This document shows positions 10,258 through 23,300 of a stretch of 64,000 nucleotides of DNA, piece by piece. Position numbers and translations under genes: made by a program. Source of the stretch: Chrysaora quinquecirrha (taxonomy: Eukaryota > Cnidaria > Scyphozoa > Semaeostomeae > Pelagiidae). The notes under the pieces are model-generated. The model was not told the origin of the DNA. It did no database searches and saw only the letters and a program-made list of their open reading frames with translations. How positions within the stretch are numbered: the first letter of the stretch is position 1; every line of letters begins with the position of its first letter. The stretch lies in contig JACTAT010000016.1 in assembly GCA_014526335.1 (NCBI GenBank), positions 5,635,346-5,699,345 on the forward strand, written 5' to 3'.

Positions 10258-13200
10258 ATTGTCATGTTTTGATTCATTATCAGTGCTGAAATTGATCAAT
10301 CAACATAAAAAACCATGATGTTAAAAAGATACTTACATTTATGCAGAATTTGTTCAATTTGATATGAAACAAGCTCAAATAGTATGCTTATCGGACTAAC
10401 CGGATTAAATTCTTTAAAGTGCTTATGACACCAAATATTCAATATGTATTTTTTCACAATGTCTAACAGAGTTTGACGCGCTAATTCCAGAACTGAAAAC
10501 AGAATTTTCGATCTTTTCTAGAAATGATTTTGTAGCTTCTCAATGTTGCAAATTTTGAAAAGTCTGTAAACAACTGTGACATAGAAAATATGATCATTAG
10601 CGCAGAGATTTGCTCATTGCACCTTCGCAAAGCCAACTGAAGTCAGATTAAAAAGCCATAAAAGTCTGAAGTGAGAGGAGAAATGTCATCTGGCTCGCTG
10701 AAGAGATGGGATTTCAGGCTGCTTCAGCCTAAAATTTGTAGAAATAAGACAATTTGGATAAGTATAAGGATTGGACTACTGATATTTCTCCAAATTGGCC
10801 AAGATATTAACTGAAATTGATAGATTTTGTGCAACTGTGAAGGCGGGATTGATTTAGGCTGTCAGATGGCCTTCAACTCAACTCTGGGGACCAAGAAAAG
10901 CGATGAAGAAAAATTTTTGACATTATTCAAGATGAATTACTATTTCCATATGCAGGAAAATGTTTCATATACAGAAAAATACATTTAGATGGATGAAAGT
11001 TTGTTTCTTCCATCATTTCCATTCCAAAAATCTGGTTTTGTCATTAGCAGGTGAACAAAATTCAAATTGATGTAGTTTTCTTCAAAAAGGTTACTTAACC
11101 CAAGAAATAACTCTACGAAACATTCACAAATGTATTTAGTTTGCTATCACATAAAGCATGTTTATCTAAAATTCGTCTGGGTGTCAAAATTGAAGGAAAA
11201 GTGGAGCGCACTGCTGTGCACCCTATATAAATCCATTGTAAATCACAGTGCATGAAGAACTGAAGTCATATTTGTGATGTCACTAATTTTCCAAAATATC
11301 ACACCAGGTACCCCTTTTCAAGACGCTTTTAGACTTATTTCTGCTTATCCAAATCAAGAAAATTTGGCATCAAACTGATCAGGAAAGATGAAATTTTTAG
11401 AAAATAGAAAAAACTCAAGATCTAAAATTTGGTGACATAAGGACTTCAATACTTTTTTGTAAGAATGATTACCTGTATTCCAACAATTTTTCTTTTAAAG
11501 CAGTTTTCTATGCATCTGACACAAATCTGTAGCAGTCATTTGTTGTCTCTTGCTACTTAAAATCTCGAAACTATAGGTCAAAAAGGAGGAGGAAAATTAG
11601 GGGCTGAGTCTCATGAAATTTAGGAAGACTGTATATTTTGGCAGGTTATGAGCCAGAGGAATAGATTTTTTTTTACACAACATTATCAATAACACCCTAC
11701 TTTTATAATTTGTGCTTTTTGTAGATCAAGATGGAAACCAGGTATTCCGGCAAATTATTGAGGAACGCTAATTCATTTGATTGAGATAGTGTTTAAGTTA
11801 GCTGTCTTATGAAATTCGTAAAAGCTGTGGCAGCCTCAATGTTTTTGTTTAGTGCCAGTGAAATACTAGTGAAGTATTATATCCCAGGTACAAGAATATT
11901 CAGCTAACTTTGGGGAATTTTGGTAGACTAAATTGCTCAGTGTGGTCATGAATGGATGGTTGCTGCTTGGTGAGAATAAAACAGATACATGGCTGTTGTT
12001 GTATGCTAAGGCCTGGTTTTCATTTATTTTATTTTGTCTGTGACCTGAGACTTTGGCAGATGGTCCACTTGTCAAGGAAAAGTCAAAATTGCAAATTTTC
12101 CTATTGTCACTGGCTGTTGTTTTTACTTGAATTTGTTAGTCTGCAGTGACGGGTGATGATCGCATATAAACGATCTGGATGCAAGTGGGAGAAATGCTTG
12201 TTACTGCCAAACAGCAAAAGTATTGCATTGACTGATACAAAATTAGGATTACAAACAATAAATCTGAACTTTTGATCAAGCAAGATTAAAATGAAATAAA
12301 AAACAAAATTTTCTTGTTTATGATATATTTTTTACATTCCAAGGAACTGACATGTAGAAAGTCGACAAAAATTTAAGAACTTATACTACTAACGATAAAA
12401 TTGCTGAGGAAATTTTCAACTTTTTTTAGCCTTTTATGAATGGAAACAATAAAGAATTAGTATGTAGTACGTTCGGGTGGTGTAAAGGCCTTTGAGCTAA
12501 ACTAGGAGACATGTTACACATGACATTGTCCCTCATAGCATGTTCCCTCAATTTCTCATGGTTTAGCCACCACTAAAAGTTTGTAGCACATGACAAAATT
12601 TGAAGCAAGAGGCCTGAAAATGTTTCTGGGAGACAACAGAAACATTTCTGTGACTCGGGGGACATGTTGTTCACTTGTCACTTGCATGTTTTGCCACCTT
12701 GGGAGACAAGCAGAATACAATACTGTGTGCAATATGTCTCCCAATTTAGCCTTAGCTTAAGGGTATTGCTAGGAGACAGTTTATCTAAAAGGGCTTATTA
12801 GTATTGCCAAAAAGGTCATTACTCTGCAATGTTTCACGATTCCAGGACCAGAGGGAGAACCCAAAATACATTATGTATGAATTTCTCTGGTGTTTACAGA
12901 GTTGAGTTTTGTTGCTTGTTTACTTGTCTGTTAACATTTTCAAAACAAGGATGTGTTGAAATATTGCAACAATGCAGTGTCCTCGAGAAAGGGATTAAAA
13001 AAGAAATGAAATTATTATTTTTCCTCTTGGACTTTGTGATTTGGCAACATATATATTATTAACAAACAGAAATGCTTTGCACAAAAATTTTTGCTCTCTG
13101 GTTTATGGTATATACAAGGAAGAACAGAAAGTTTGGAAATATTCAGGTAGTTTTCTTTATCGTGTCATGTAAAACGAAAATAAACCATTGCTAAAACCAA

Positions 13201-13325
13201 ATTTTTATTGGAGAACCTGTGGCTAAAAGAATCCACAGAGAGTCTGTGTCATTCCCAAACAAGGGAAGATTAATAAATAGTTTGAAAAACTTGAAAAACA
13301 AAGTGACCTATCAATCACTATAAAG
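10258..13325. other. Gene-free stretch
   Basis: No supportable coding region in 3 kb. One small hairpin is visible near 12618-12648, with AAATGTTTCTG and its complement separated by 8 bases. Open frames are short and without known motifs. Confidence 0.5.
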
Positions 13326-13491
13326 GCCACCATTGTAACCCTTATGATCATAAACTGAACTAGAATTATTGGAATTCGTTGTTAAAGCTAAGTATTTGAG
13401 GAAGTTTAGCCACCATTGTAACCCTTATGATCATAAACTGAACTAGAATTATTGGAATTCTTTGTTATAGCTAAGTATTTGAGGAAGTTTT
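13326..13491. repeat. Recent 83-bp tandem duplication
   Basis: Two adjacent copies, 13326-13408 and 13409-13491, begin GCCACCATTGTAACCCTTAT and differ at only a few positions (for example ATTCGTTGTTAAAGC against ATTCTTTGTTATAGC). Low divergence implies a recent event. Confidence 0.9.
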
Positions 13492-13685
13492 GTTGGGAAA
13501 ACTATTGTTGGTAAGATACCTTCCTAAGCAATGTAGCCTAACAATAAAGGAAATTGATTGTAAAAATACTGTTGCTGATAATTAAGGAGACACCAATTCA
13601 GGACAAGGTGATTTTCACATGGCATAATCAAGGTTATTGTTTAAATCTTTTACACTCTTTGATTATATTAAAAGAATTCTCATAC

Positions 13686-13810
13686 CTGTGTGATTCTTCC
13701 AATGGAAGCAATCAACATCAGATTTAGTATCTTTTTTAAGAACACTGGCTCTCTGTTCAAACAGTAAGCATGTAGGTTGCATGCATTGTCATAGACAATT
13801 GTTGCAGGAG
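13686..13810 (-). pseudogene. KDZ-type transposase exon fragment
   Basis: On the minus strand, an exon bounded by AG (13812-13811) and GT (13685-13684) reads APATIVYDNACNLHAYCLNR, then EPVF. After a frameshift it gives DCFHWKNHTG. The YDxAC block followed by a D-x-FHWxNH block is what I recall from Kyakuja-Dileera-Zisupton transposases and their animal relatives. The shift between the two blocks means this copy is broken. No partner exons could be identified with confidence in the surrounding 2 kb. Confidence 0.5.
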
Positions 13811-15076
13811 CTGAATAAGTGAAAGACATTACTGTTAATCTATAGTAAAGTTTCTTGATGGAGGAAATATATGTCACTTCTTTTTTACCTATAAAGGCAT
13901 GGTTCAACATAAAAATTTAAACGTTTCACATCAAATTCAGTATGTAGTTTTTCCACTTTGCATTCTTATGCTTGATATAAAGATGATAACATTATCTTCT
14001 TCAAGAGTAAAAAGTTAGGAGGTAGTGACAACTGCATAACCTGCGAGGACAGATTGATCAGTTTCCTATTCACTTAATCCTACAATTTATAACAAGTGAA
14101 TTCTATGTATATTATGTGGTGATGTCTCAATTCGATATAGACTTAGCATCACTGGTACTTAGTCTGGTAAGAAGCTCTTTGCAGTGAGTGTGGGAATATA
14201 AGAGCAAGCAGGACTAATACTGCTCAGGCAAAGGTAGAACAACATTATTGCTTGGTTTTACTCTAATGCAAGTTGGCAATGGTCCATTCGAATGCAGCTG
14301 ATAATTGTGGGTATCAATCATGCAGCTTGTTTCGTAGCTTCTGTTTGTTTTGAATGTCAATTTCTTTATGATCTTTTTGCTTGCTTGACTATGTCTCGGG
14401 AAGGCTTTATGTTGCATTATTAGATAATGCAAGTGGGTCATGGAATGTGCTTAACATGGGAGAAAAATACAAACTTCTCAATAGTAGATATTTTAAAATC
14501 AAAATATTAAAATGTGTCAAAATGTGACAATTAATACTCTCACTGCTTTTGAACTCAACTGTTATTATTATTTTCTGAGAATCCTGAGAATCGCTGTCAG
14601 CCAATCAGATTCCTTCTACTGTTTTCCATGGAATGGAAGAAGCAATTGCTCGCTGTTGGGCAGACTCCAATGGAGGACGAACATTCAAATTTTTATTCAA
14701 CTCAACTCGTCTGGAGGTAAAAACCGGTTGAGTCTGCAGGCAGGCTACCTCTGAGGACCTTTTCTTTTCTTCATGTTATAAACAAACCAAATATTGTTAT
14801 AAATAAATTAATTATGAAAAACATAGATTACTTAAAGGCCCCCTTGTATGCACGTAGTTTATGAACATGATGGCAAATACCATCTGGCTTACATCAGGCA
14901 TTGCACTGTATAGTTATTGCAAGAACAAAGTACTACCTACCAATTTCACTGCCACTGCAAATCTTGTAAGTTTGACTATAACTTTCTCAAAAATTTTCAT
15001 TTTGAGGTTCTACTACCTGCAGGATCCATAAAGTGAACTTACATGCATGTAATGCTAATACTGGCAGATTACTCAC

Positions 15077-15210
15077 CTTCGGCCAAGATCAAAGTGATAC
15101 ATATAACCCCAGAGAACATCATGACCAATAAGGAATTTTCCCATATTCAAACTACCATCATCGTCTCCATCATATATCTCCCTCTGCATACTGCACACTC
15201 TTTGCTCAAA
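15077..15210 (-). CDS. Isolated splice-bounded exon, unrecognised
   Basis: A 134-bp open segment lies between an acceptor TATATTTCAG and a donor AAG|GTGAGT on the minus strand. It encodes FEQRVCSMQRE, an acidic stretch (YDGDDDGSLN), then a hydrophobic aromatic part (HDVLWGYMYHFDLG). I do not recognise the product. No upstream or downstream exon could be linked. It may belong to a host gene, or to the same decayed element as the KDZ exon 1.3 kb away. The strong splice signals are the only real support. Confidence 0.3.
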
Positions 15211-15724
15211 CTGAAATATAAGTAGAATTGTACTAGTATACATGTCTAGCAGCCAATATATCAACCCGAAACCATGGTTGCTTGCAAGCTATAACTTAAA
15301 TGTTCAACGCTTTCCATTGATTATGCGCAATAGACATGCCAATGCTGAAATGGAAAACAGATGAGCTAAATCTTTACGTATAAATGTTTATGATTCAATT
15401 TGCAAAGCTGCCTATAATTTGCAAATGTATTCCAATAATTGGACTTGCCAATAGCTTCATCATCATCATGTCTACATTACATAGACTTTAGAATTTGATA
15501 TAACCTTTTGAAATTGCACTAATATGCACACATTCACTGTGGATGATGTTGAGATCTTAGGAAAAGGATGATTATAAATTATGAAGACAGTACATTTTTA
15601 CCAAATTTACAGTACTAAAACTTGTCACAGTTGGGCATAAATATAGTCAGCATAGACATTTCCATATACAGAAAGAATGTATATAAGTCTCTTAGGGGAA
15701 GCTGCCATTTGGTTTTTTGACATA

Positions 15725-15860
15725 CAGTAAAAACCCACATAAAAGAACCCCTGATTTTTCAGAACAGGCTGAACCGGTTCTTATATATAGGATAATAAGA
15801 AGAAAACAGAACAAGAAAACATAACATAACAAGAAAACAGCCTCGAAGAGGTTCTTAAAA
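15725..15860 (+). promoter_or_regulatory. Subterminal GGTTCTTA motif array of the Tigger element
   Basis: Exact GGTTCTTA at 15776-15783 and 15850-15857 has counterparts at the other end (TAAGAACC 18590-18597; GGTTCTTA 18621-18628 and 18666-18673). Repeated motifs just inside the TIRs are typical transposase-binding candidates. Function is inferred. Confidence 0.5.
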
Positions 15861-15889
15861 ATCATTTTGAAACAGCTTGTTATAATATA

Positions 15890-17647
15890 TTACACATGGT
15901 GGTTCTCAAGTCCTTGAGGAGATATTTTATGATCATCAAACATATCAGCTATTATTAAACAGCCAGTTTTTTCAAATAATGTTCTCACAAATTCTTTTTT
16001 GCTGGTCACCTCTCTCCAAGCCTCGCCTGTCCACTTCGTCATCAAAATCCTTCTTTCTTTAGCTGAGATTTTATCATGCCACTTTTCCAGGTTATCGTCT
16101 ACTTCCAACCACTTTTCTATAGCTTCACCTATCTTCACTTTTATTAGCCTTCCAAATCCGGCATCTATAGGTTGAATTTTGTCGGTATGATTTTCCGGAA
16201 GCATGTAGATGCACCCATTGATTTTATTTCGACAAGCTTGACGAAATGACTTGCTTTGTTGAAAGCCAACGTTATCCGCAAAGATAACCTTTTCCTCTTT
16301 GTCTTCTCCAATCCCAGGAAAAAGTGTGCCTTCAATCCACTGCATGTTAACTGCTGCATCCATCCAAGCACATTGTTGAAAGTACACATCCACTCCCTTG
16401 TCATACTGTTCGTTTTCCAGATTGTTCACATGTCCTTTTCCTCTGAATATCAGAGCTGGCTTGACATTTTGCTCTTTGTCAATACACAGTTGGAGAGTTG
16501 CTTGTCTTTTGTCCAAGCCAGAAGACGGCTGTGATACCCAAACTTGCTTGGTACCCAATGTATCATAAGTCTTCTCTTGATTGACGACGAATGGGAGGGG
16601 TACTTGATCGATGTTGCACCTATTTTTAGGAATCAAACGTCCATATTTTGGATCAATCTTGGAACTGTTCCTTCTCCGTTGTGTATTCAAAGCTTTCCTA
16701 AGATCCCTGTGAAACATTTGAATCTTCTCTCTACCATCATCTGCACAATCTTTCTATTTGTTGGCTCTTCGTCAAAGTACAATTTGATGCCTTTTCTTGA
16801 AACGTTGAAACCAGTTAGCACTTCCTTTAAATTTTCCAGCTTCATCTTTACCGTAACACAATGCAATCTTTGCCTTCATTTCGTTTTTAATCCACATCTT
16901 GGAAACTTTGCTGCCAGTGGCTCTTCGTAGTTTGAACTCAGATAGTAGAAGGTTTGAGGCCAAAGGATATTTACCCGTGCGTTTTGATCTATTTCCAGCA
17001 ATCCTCCTCCTCTGCCTTGCAGCCCTCACTCCGCCTGTATTCCTTTTCTCTTTATTGTTAAACACAACTTCTGCTGGAATTTTTTTCCTGTCTTTGTTCC
17101 ATTTCACCACCTGGGATTTGCTGACACCTTTTTCTCGTGCGACTGTTGTGAATTTATTGGTAGAGGTTTTGAGGGAATCAAGTAGATCCAGAGTTTGCTT
17201 TTTAAACTCAACACTGTAGGATTTCCTCTTGACACTACCCCTTCGCTTTTCATGTGACTTTGGCTTGTTCTGCTGGTTAGTAGGCCCATCATATTGACTC
17301 TTACTTTCAACATCAATAACAATTCTCGGCAAAATTTTGCTTCAAGTCAGTTTGCACCAAATCTTTGTTGCTTGAAGAAGGATTATCAGTTGCAGTTGGA
17401 TTTTTGTGTTTGAATTGCATATGGATATCAAAGTATTTTTTCCTGTGAACGATTGATGACAAATGCTGCATAAAACAGGCTTATCAGGTTCCACTGTCTT
17501 CTTTAACGTTGGTGTGATGTCATACAGTGTCCCATCTTTTAATTCAACTGATTTCTTCAATCTGCAGTCAAACAGAGTACGATTCATCTTCTCAAACACA
17601 AAGCTGATCAGATGTTGAAGAACAAAGATTGAAGAAGAGAGACACAT
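15890..17647 (-). pseudogene. pogo/Tigger transposase with N-terminal zinc finger (broken)
   Basis: The N-terminal part carries a C2H2-type finger: CSIC, then after a frameshift at an A-run near 17440 a H-x4-H pair in DIHMQFKH. A second frameshift near 17330 leads into a basic helix-turn-helix region (YSVEFKKQTLDLLDSL, VSKSQVVKWNKD), the DNA-binding fold of CENP-B/pogo proteins. Then come WFQRFKKRHQIVL and, in the same frame after TGA (16772-16774) and TAG (16754-16756), the DDE_1 domain. Its acidic sites are NIDQVP, VIFADNVGF and QPIDAGFGR. All three catalytic acidic positions remain, so decay is by stops and frameshifts. The transposase starts about 170 bp from the divergent HIRAN gene. Confidence 0.85.
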
Positions 17648-17812
17648 TTGGGGACATGATGGACTATCACGAGTTTAACTGGAGTGGAGGCTGGATTCCC
17701 CCTCCTCCCAAGGTTCCTAGCCTCGTACTGGTCTTTCATCGCCGAATCTGAATCTGCTTGGAATTTAGGCCAGCAGTTAGTATTTTGATTTTTGAATTTT
17801 TCCCACAGAAAA

Positions 17813-18245
17813 ATGGCAAGTGAATACGAGCTCTTCGTGGAAGCAAGTGTGCGTGGCTATCACGCATATTTCAAGAACGTCACTGTTTATATTGGAGAAG
17901 TGCTAAGCTGTGAAAGTGATAGAAAATAATTATGACAGTTTTGCAATAGCAGTTAAGAATAATGACGAGAAAACTGTCGGTCATGTTCCTATCGAGCTTG
18001 CAAAGATTTTTCATGACTTTTTATCAGATTATGGTGAGGTTCAGGCAGAATGTATTGGTAGTAGATACAATGAAGGTCAAGGCAAAGGCCTAGAACTTCC
18101 TGTGGACTACAGACTTTCTGGAAATTACACTTACCTGGTAAACGTATTGAAGAAATTACAGCAGAAAGAAGACAGGAGAAGTAGCTGGAAACTTACTGAT
18201 GTAAAAAATGTGTTTAAAACAGTGTTGAGTTCCATTGACTTCTAA
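17813..18245 (+). pseudogene. HIRAN-domain accessory protein inside the Tigger element
   Basis: ATG at 17813 starts MASEYELFVEASVRGYHAYF, followed by VYIGEVLSCE. After a one-base shift near 17910-17920 the frame continues ENNYDSFAIAV, KTVGHVPIELAK, and so on to a stop at 18243-18245. The order G-x-YY-like strand, C-x-E..N.YD..A.AV, VGxVP is the HIRAN fold pattern; in HLTF this fold binds 3' ends of single-stranded DNA. The predicted protein is about 143 residues, almost only HIRAN plus a short basic tail. A sequence resembling a splice acceptor (TTTTTCCCACAG) precedes the ATG. It lies wholly between the TIRs and is divergent from the transposase. The shift means this copy is damaged unless spliced around. 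HIRAN identity is from motif memory, with good agreement. Confidence 0.7.
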
Positions 18246-18707
18246 CATGTAATGAATAACATAGATAATCATCATGTCTGCATGTGGCCCATCCATTCAT
18301 TGTGAGAAGTATGTGCATTCCCAACAAGATATTGTGAGCAACTTTTTCAGATAAAATACTTTATTGAAAGCTCCTATGGAGTTCTAAAAAGGTGAAGAGA
18401 ATGTGATCATAAATTAATTTTGATTTCAGCCTCTGGAAGGGGGCATGTCCTACTGCTTTTAGGGTGTGCACATAACAAACATGAACTACTTCTTCTTAAT
18501 AAACATACTTCTCAGAATGGTAAGAGGCCTAACTGCATATTTTATTTCAAGATCAAGAACATTTGAGTTTTTACCAGTGATCTTTTATATAAGAACCTAC
18601 TGCATTTGCCAGGCTGAAGTGGTTCTTATAAATATGGTGCTTTATTGGTCAAAAATCAGCCTGGAGGTTCTTAATCCGCAGATTCTTTTATGCGGGTTTT
18701 TACTGTA

Positions 18708-20197
18708 TTCAGCAAAGCTTACATTTGGTCAGCAAGTTCAATTCAATGTGGATATTGTAATATTTGTGAAATTTTGGACAATTTCAAAATCAAAATTTCA
18801 TGTTAAAACCAATAACTGACTACACCTGTGTAGAAAATTACATTTACAATATAAAGTATTTATTATGTCATTCAACATATGTGGAAAGCAAAACTACCTA
18901 AACAGAATTCTTACTGTATACATTTTCAATGGCTACTATCAATTTCCCTCGTGTGCCCCAACCATTACCTTCTATTCTGTAAAGGTAAAATATTTCATGC
19001 TTGCAAACAGAAAACAGAAGAGAAAAGGAATCCAGGTTATGAAATGACACCATTTTGCCCCAGCAAAGAGTACTTCTTTTGGCCCTCAGGGCTGTAGCAT
19101 TGAAGAAGCCCTGTATGTTGGGGCAAAATGTTGGCTTTATGTCATCAAAGTGATTTCATTTTTCTTCTATCATCTGTTTGAGTTGTTACTGCATGCAAAT
19201 GAGAGTGAGAAAAAGCTTCAGATTTACCTGCAGTTCATGGTATCTACCAGTGCTTGATGATGTTTCTAGAAATTACATGGATGTTTAGCATCCATGCCCA
19301 GCCACTGCTAGCTAAAGCTATAAAATCGTTCCAGTAGTACCAGACCTGTTCCATCACATGCATCAATCTTTTATAAATCAAAGCCTGCTGCACACAGAAT
19401 GGTCCCAATTTATTACAGATCTATAGATAGAATATGTTTGACTTGCAGTGGTCGATCACCAATATGACACTGCTTTGTTTACAAAATTTTGCCAAAAACC
19501 TTCAACAATGTATCAAGAAAAATTGAGAGATTCATCTGACTGTGCTTTTCTATTGTATGGTGAGTATAGATTATAAAATTTCGCAATAAACAAAACATGA
19601 GAAGAAAAGTTGGTAGGTATTCGTATGAGAAGGGAAGCATGTTCAGTTGCCTGAATGCTCAAAAACCATTTACGAAGATGGTTGTATTAAATGGATTATT
19701 TTGTGTTTAAGCAAATCCCAAAAAAGTAAAGAAAATCTCTCTTGTACACAGAACAAATTCGAATATTGCCTAGGCATTAGCCTTTATATTTTGTTTGTAA
19801 CAGAGAAACAGAGTTTGTGCAGTTTTTTGCATTTCTTTGGTAATCTAAAATCATCATTGTGTTTTTGTAAGTTTTATAAATTTCATTTACTGTAAATGTT
19901 AGTTTTATCCGCCCCAAGCAGCTTTATTGGAACTTCTTTAAAGTAGTAATACCACGAAATTGTTCTTTTATCTTTTCACACTTGTATGATTGTTGGTTTT
20001 ATTTAATATATAGTCATTATCGTTTTTATCGTTTTTATCATAATCTTTGAGAGTACTTTTCCAGGGCTCAGTATTTGTTAAAGTAGGTTTATGATTATGG
20101 TGCTATTGTTAAAAAATAAAAATCCTTTATGTGTGCACATTGCTTCCAGGGTATTGTTCATTTCTTCAATGAGCTGATTTAACTGGGGCTTGTCTTC
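18708..20197. other. Gene-free stretch
   Basis: About 1.5 kb between the Tigger and hAT elements. Open frames are short and show no known motif; nothing supportable was found. Confidence 0.5.
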
Positions 20198-20275
20198 CCC
20201 TTCAGGGGCGGATCCAGCACAGAAATGTGACAGTTGCTCACGGGGTCCGGAGCCCCCGGAAAATTTTTTGGGACC

Positions 20276-20345
20276 ACGCCCTTTTTTATTAGGGGAAACG
20301 CCCTTTTTATTTGGGGAAACGCCTTTTTTCGTTGGGGCACCTCCT
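20276..20345. repeat. Subterminal GGGGAAACGCC repeats at the hAT left end
   Basis: Three near-copies of a ~20-bp unit containing GGGGAAACGCC followed by a T-run, just inside the left TIR. Confidence 0.65.
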
Positions 20346-23300
20346 ACTACCTGACAGTGCCTTAAAGATTAAAAATAACTACTATAATGCTACGATACGA
20401 CAAAACTGTAATAAATGTTTGATGTTATACAAGTTATATTATGCAACACACTACTAAAATCAAATTTATCAAGAACTCAAACCAAAATAAGAAATAGTAA
20501 GATCAGCCAAGATTAGTATACTCAAACTTGGCTTCAAATTAGATTATTCTTACTTGCACTCGTCATTGTCGTTGCGCTAATTACCCCAAAGAAAGTTTCA
20601 AATTTGGGTGGGCTTTTGGGGAATATCAACTTTTCTCTTTGAATTATTCAGATATCCCAAATACCTCAAATACCTTGATTAAAACAGTTGCTACCTCAAG
20701 TTTTATGATTATATAAAGAATAACATGGTATGTTCAGTTGTTCAATGTTCAGTTAACAAGAATAACAGGTAACTTAATGTTATGTAATGTTTAGTTATCA
20801 AGAATAACATGTAATGTTCAATGCTCAGACAAAAGAAGCATTCTTCTAGTATGACTCCTTGCGAAACGATCAATGACTGAGTCAACATCTAGTACTATTT
20901 CTCTGTGGACATTCAGCATTGCTAGACCATTAAGGCGGTTTTCGGACATAGTACTGCATAAAAATGTTTTGAGTCTTCGCAACGTGGAAATCGAACGCTC
21001 CCAAGTACAGGTTGTGACTGGAATTGTCCCGAAAATTTTGAATGCTGTCAGAATGTTTGGAAAGGACAACGGATCGATAAATGGAAGCAGATCACTCAAA
21101 GTGTTGGGCAGAGTACCATTGATTCGAATGCATCTTTCATGCCACATTTCTAATTCGGTGGAAATATATCGAGGCTCTGGCATATCTTCTTTATATTTCT
21201 CAAGAAATCTAAGGAATCCAGTTTTTCAATTTCGCTGCGTTACTACATTAATTGGCATGCCGTATAAAGCATCCATAGCATCAAGATTGCCACTTGAAAA
21301 GCGTGAATTAATCTGACCAATCATATGGTCTAAGAAAGGTACTGAAATAGACCTTCTATAATATTCTAAAACTGAATCAGAAGGGACATTTTCCCGATGG
21401 CTTTGGCGAGCGACAGTCCTTGGTTTGCTTGGAACTGTGCCTATTGATGCAGCAAGAGCAGCTGCTTCTTCATACCAAGAATCATGTCGTTTTCCTATGT
21501 CAGAGCGAATCTTTTCTAACATGACATAAAGGAGAGACACCTTTTCACGGGCAGCACCGGCGTCATATGACGCTGTCTGCAATTGCTTTGTCAATGGTCT
21601 GGTAACCTCAAGACAACGAGAAACAATAAAAAGCGAAACGACAAACTGAAAAGAAATAATGCAATGTAATATTCCATTGGCTTTTTGAGTGGAATCAGGG
21701 TTCCAGGTACGCGAGTAGTTTTGGGCAATTTCTTCAAGGCTTGCAACAACTGCAGGATAGATCTCAATCATAATGCCTAGTCCGTCAATTCTAGCTACCC
21801 ACCTCGTGCGACAGACGTCTATAAGCTTAGAACGGCGTGCCTCGGGTAACATTTCTTTTATCTTTTTATTCAGTAGCTCAGAACGTTTGGGTGAATTGTT
21901 AAAGAAATCTGATGTAATATGAACATTGTCCATCATGGTCATTATTACCTGAATTTGGCATGAAGACGCAACACACAAATTTAAAACATGAGAATTGCAA
22001 TGTACATAAATTGCATTCTTATAAATTGACTGAATTCTTGCAGCAGCACCAGAAACTCTACCAGCCATATTTCCAGCGCCGTCATATCCTTGCCCACGGC
22101 ACAACATCATGGAAAGACCGAATTTTTCGACAGTGCTAATGATATTATTAGCTACTGCTTCTCCTGACAAACCGAGTTTGCAAGGAAAAAAGCCAAGAAA
22201 CTGCTCTCGAACACACAAACTTTTGTCGACATAACGAATAACGAGCGATAACTGCTCTATATTAGAGCAATCTGTTGCTTCATCTGCTAGTATTGAAAAG
22301 AACCTAGATTCTTCTACTTGTTTGACAATTCTTTCACGGATCATGTCTCCACAAAGTTGAACTGTTTCGTTTTGGATAGTCTTCGACCTATAAGTTGCAT
22401 TTTTTGGAGCTGTCTCTTTTGAAATCTTTGCACATCGAAGGCCATACTTGTAAATTTCAAGAAAATTCCCCGGATTCACTGCTTCATCTTCTAATTGCTT
22501 GGAGTCATCGCGATGTCCCTGTAGAGCAATATTCTGTCGTCCACAGACCATAACCAGGTCAACAGTGCGTCCTAACCGTTCTTTGTTTTCTTCAATCTGC
22601 TGGTATTTTGCCCTGTCCAGCTGAAGGTCGATGGGAACAGATTTTTTCTCCATGTACAATTTAAAATCTGAAGCTCGTTTAACAGAATCAGAGTGGACTG
22701 TTGATCTTTCAGAGTGATATCTGAACTTCTGCAAAGCTACCTGCCATAGTTGAAATGGGGTTTTAAAAAGAATATGCAATTGAGCGCTACTGCTGCTCTC
22801 CCCACCAAACAGAACGCAAACAGTGCAGAAAGCTCCATCAAAGATTTGTGAGTATGGTAGCCAAGGAAATCTAGAAAACCAAGCATACTGAAATCGTCTA
22901 TTGGACTTGTTGGCTGGAAATTGAAAACCGGGATCAGGCTTCCACACATTGTTAAGCATTTCATACTTGATCTCTTCTTTGAGCGGAGGTTTAAGGCCAA
23001 CGAAATTTCCAATATCATTTGCAAAATGAGGCTTAGGCTGAGGCTCACAGGGCTCAATATCGAGAGCGGCATTTGATAGATCCGAGTCAGCATGGTATGC
23101 TTCACTGGATTCAGCAAGAGATGTTTTACAAATCTGAGGCGAAATATGGTTTTCTGCTTGCTCAGGCAACTCACTTCCGAAATCATGCTTTTTTTTAGAA
23201 AACATAGCACTGATGGTGACTTGTTTTCTCTTTATATTAGCCTTGGGTAACTGCTCAGAGGGCTTTATGGTATTAGACTTTGACACAACATTTAATGATT

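Larger units (their letters stand above)
15725..18705. mobile_element. pogo/Tigger DNA transposon, 2.98 kb, with an extra HIRAN gene
   Basis: Terminal inverted repeats begin CAGTAAAAACCC at the left, with GGGTTTTTACTG at the right. They match over about 23 bp with one mismatch and are flanked by TA (15723-15724 and 18706-18707), as expected for the Tc1/mariner-pogo group. Subterminal copies of GGTTCTTA/TAAGAACC lie at 15776, 15850, 18590, 18621 and 18666. Two divergent genes start from a shared ~170-bp region: a transposase on - and a HIRAN protein on +. Confidence 0.9.

Noticed and set aside
22990..23220. PCNA-binding box in the OTU-hAT linker
   Set aside because: QVTISAMF fits only loosely (Met in place of an aromatic residue); too weak to list as a feature.
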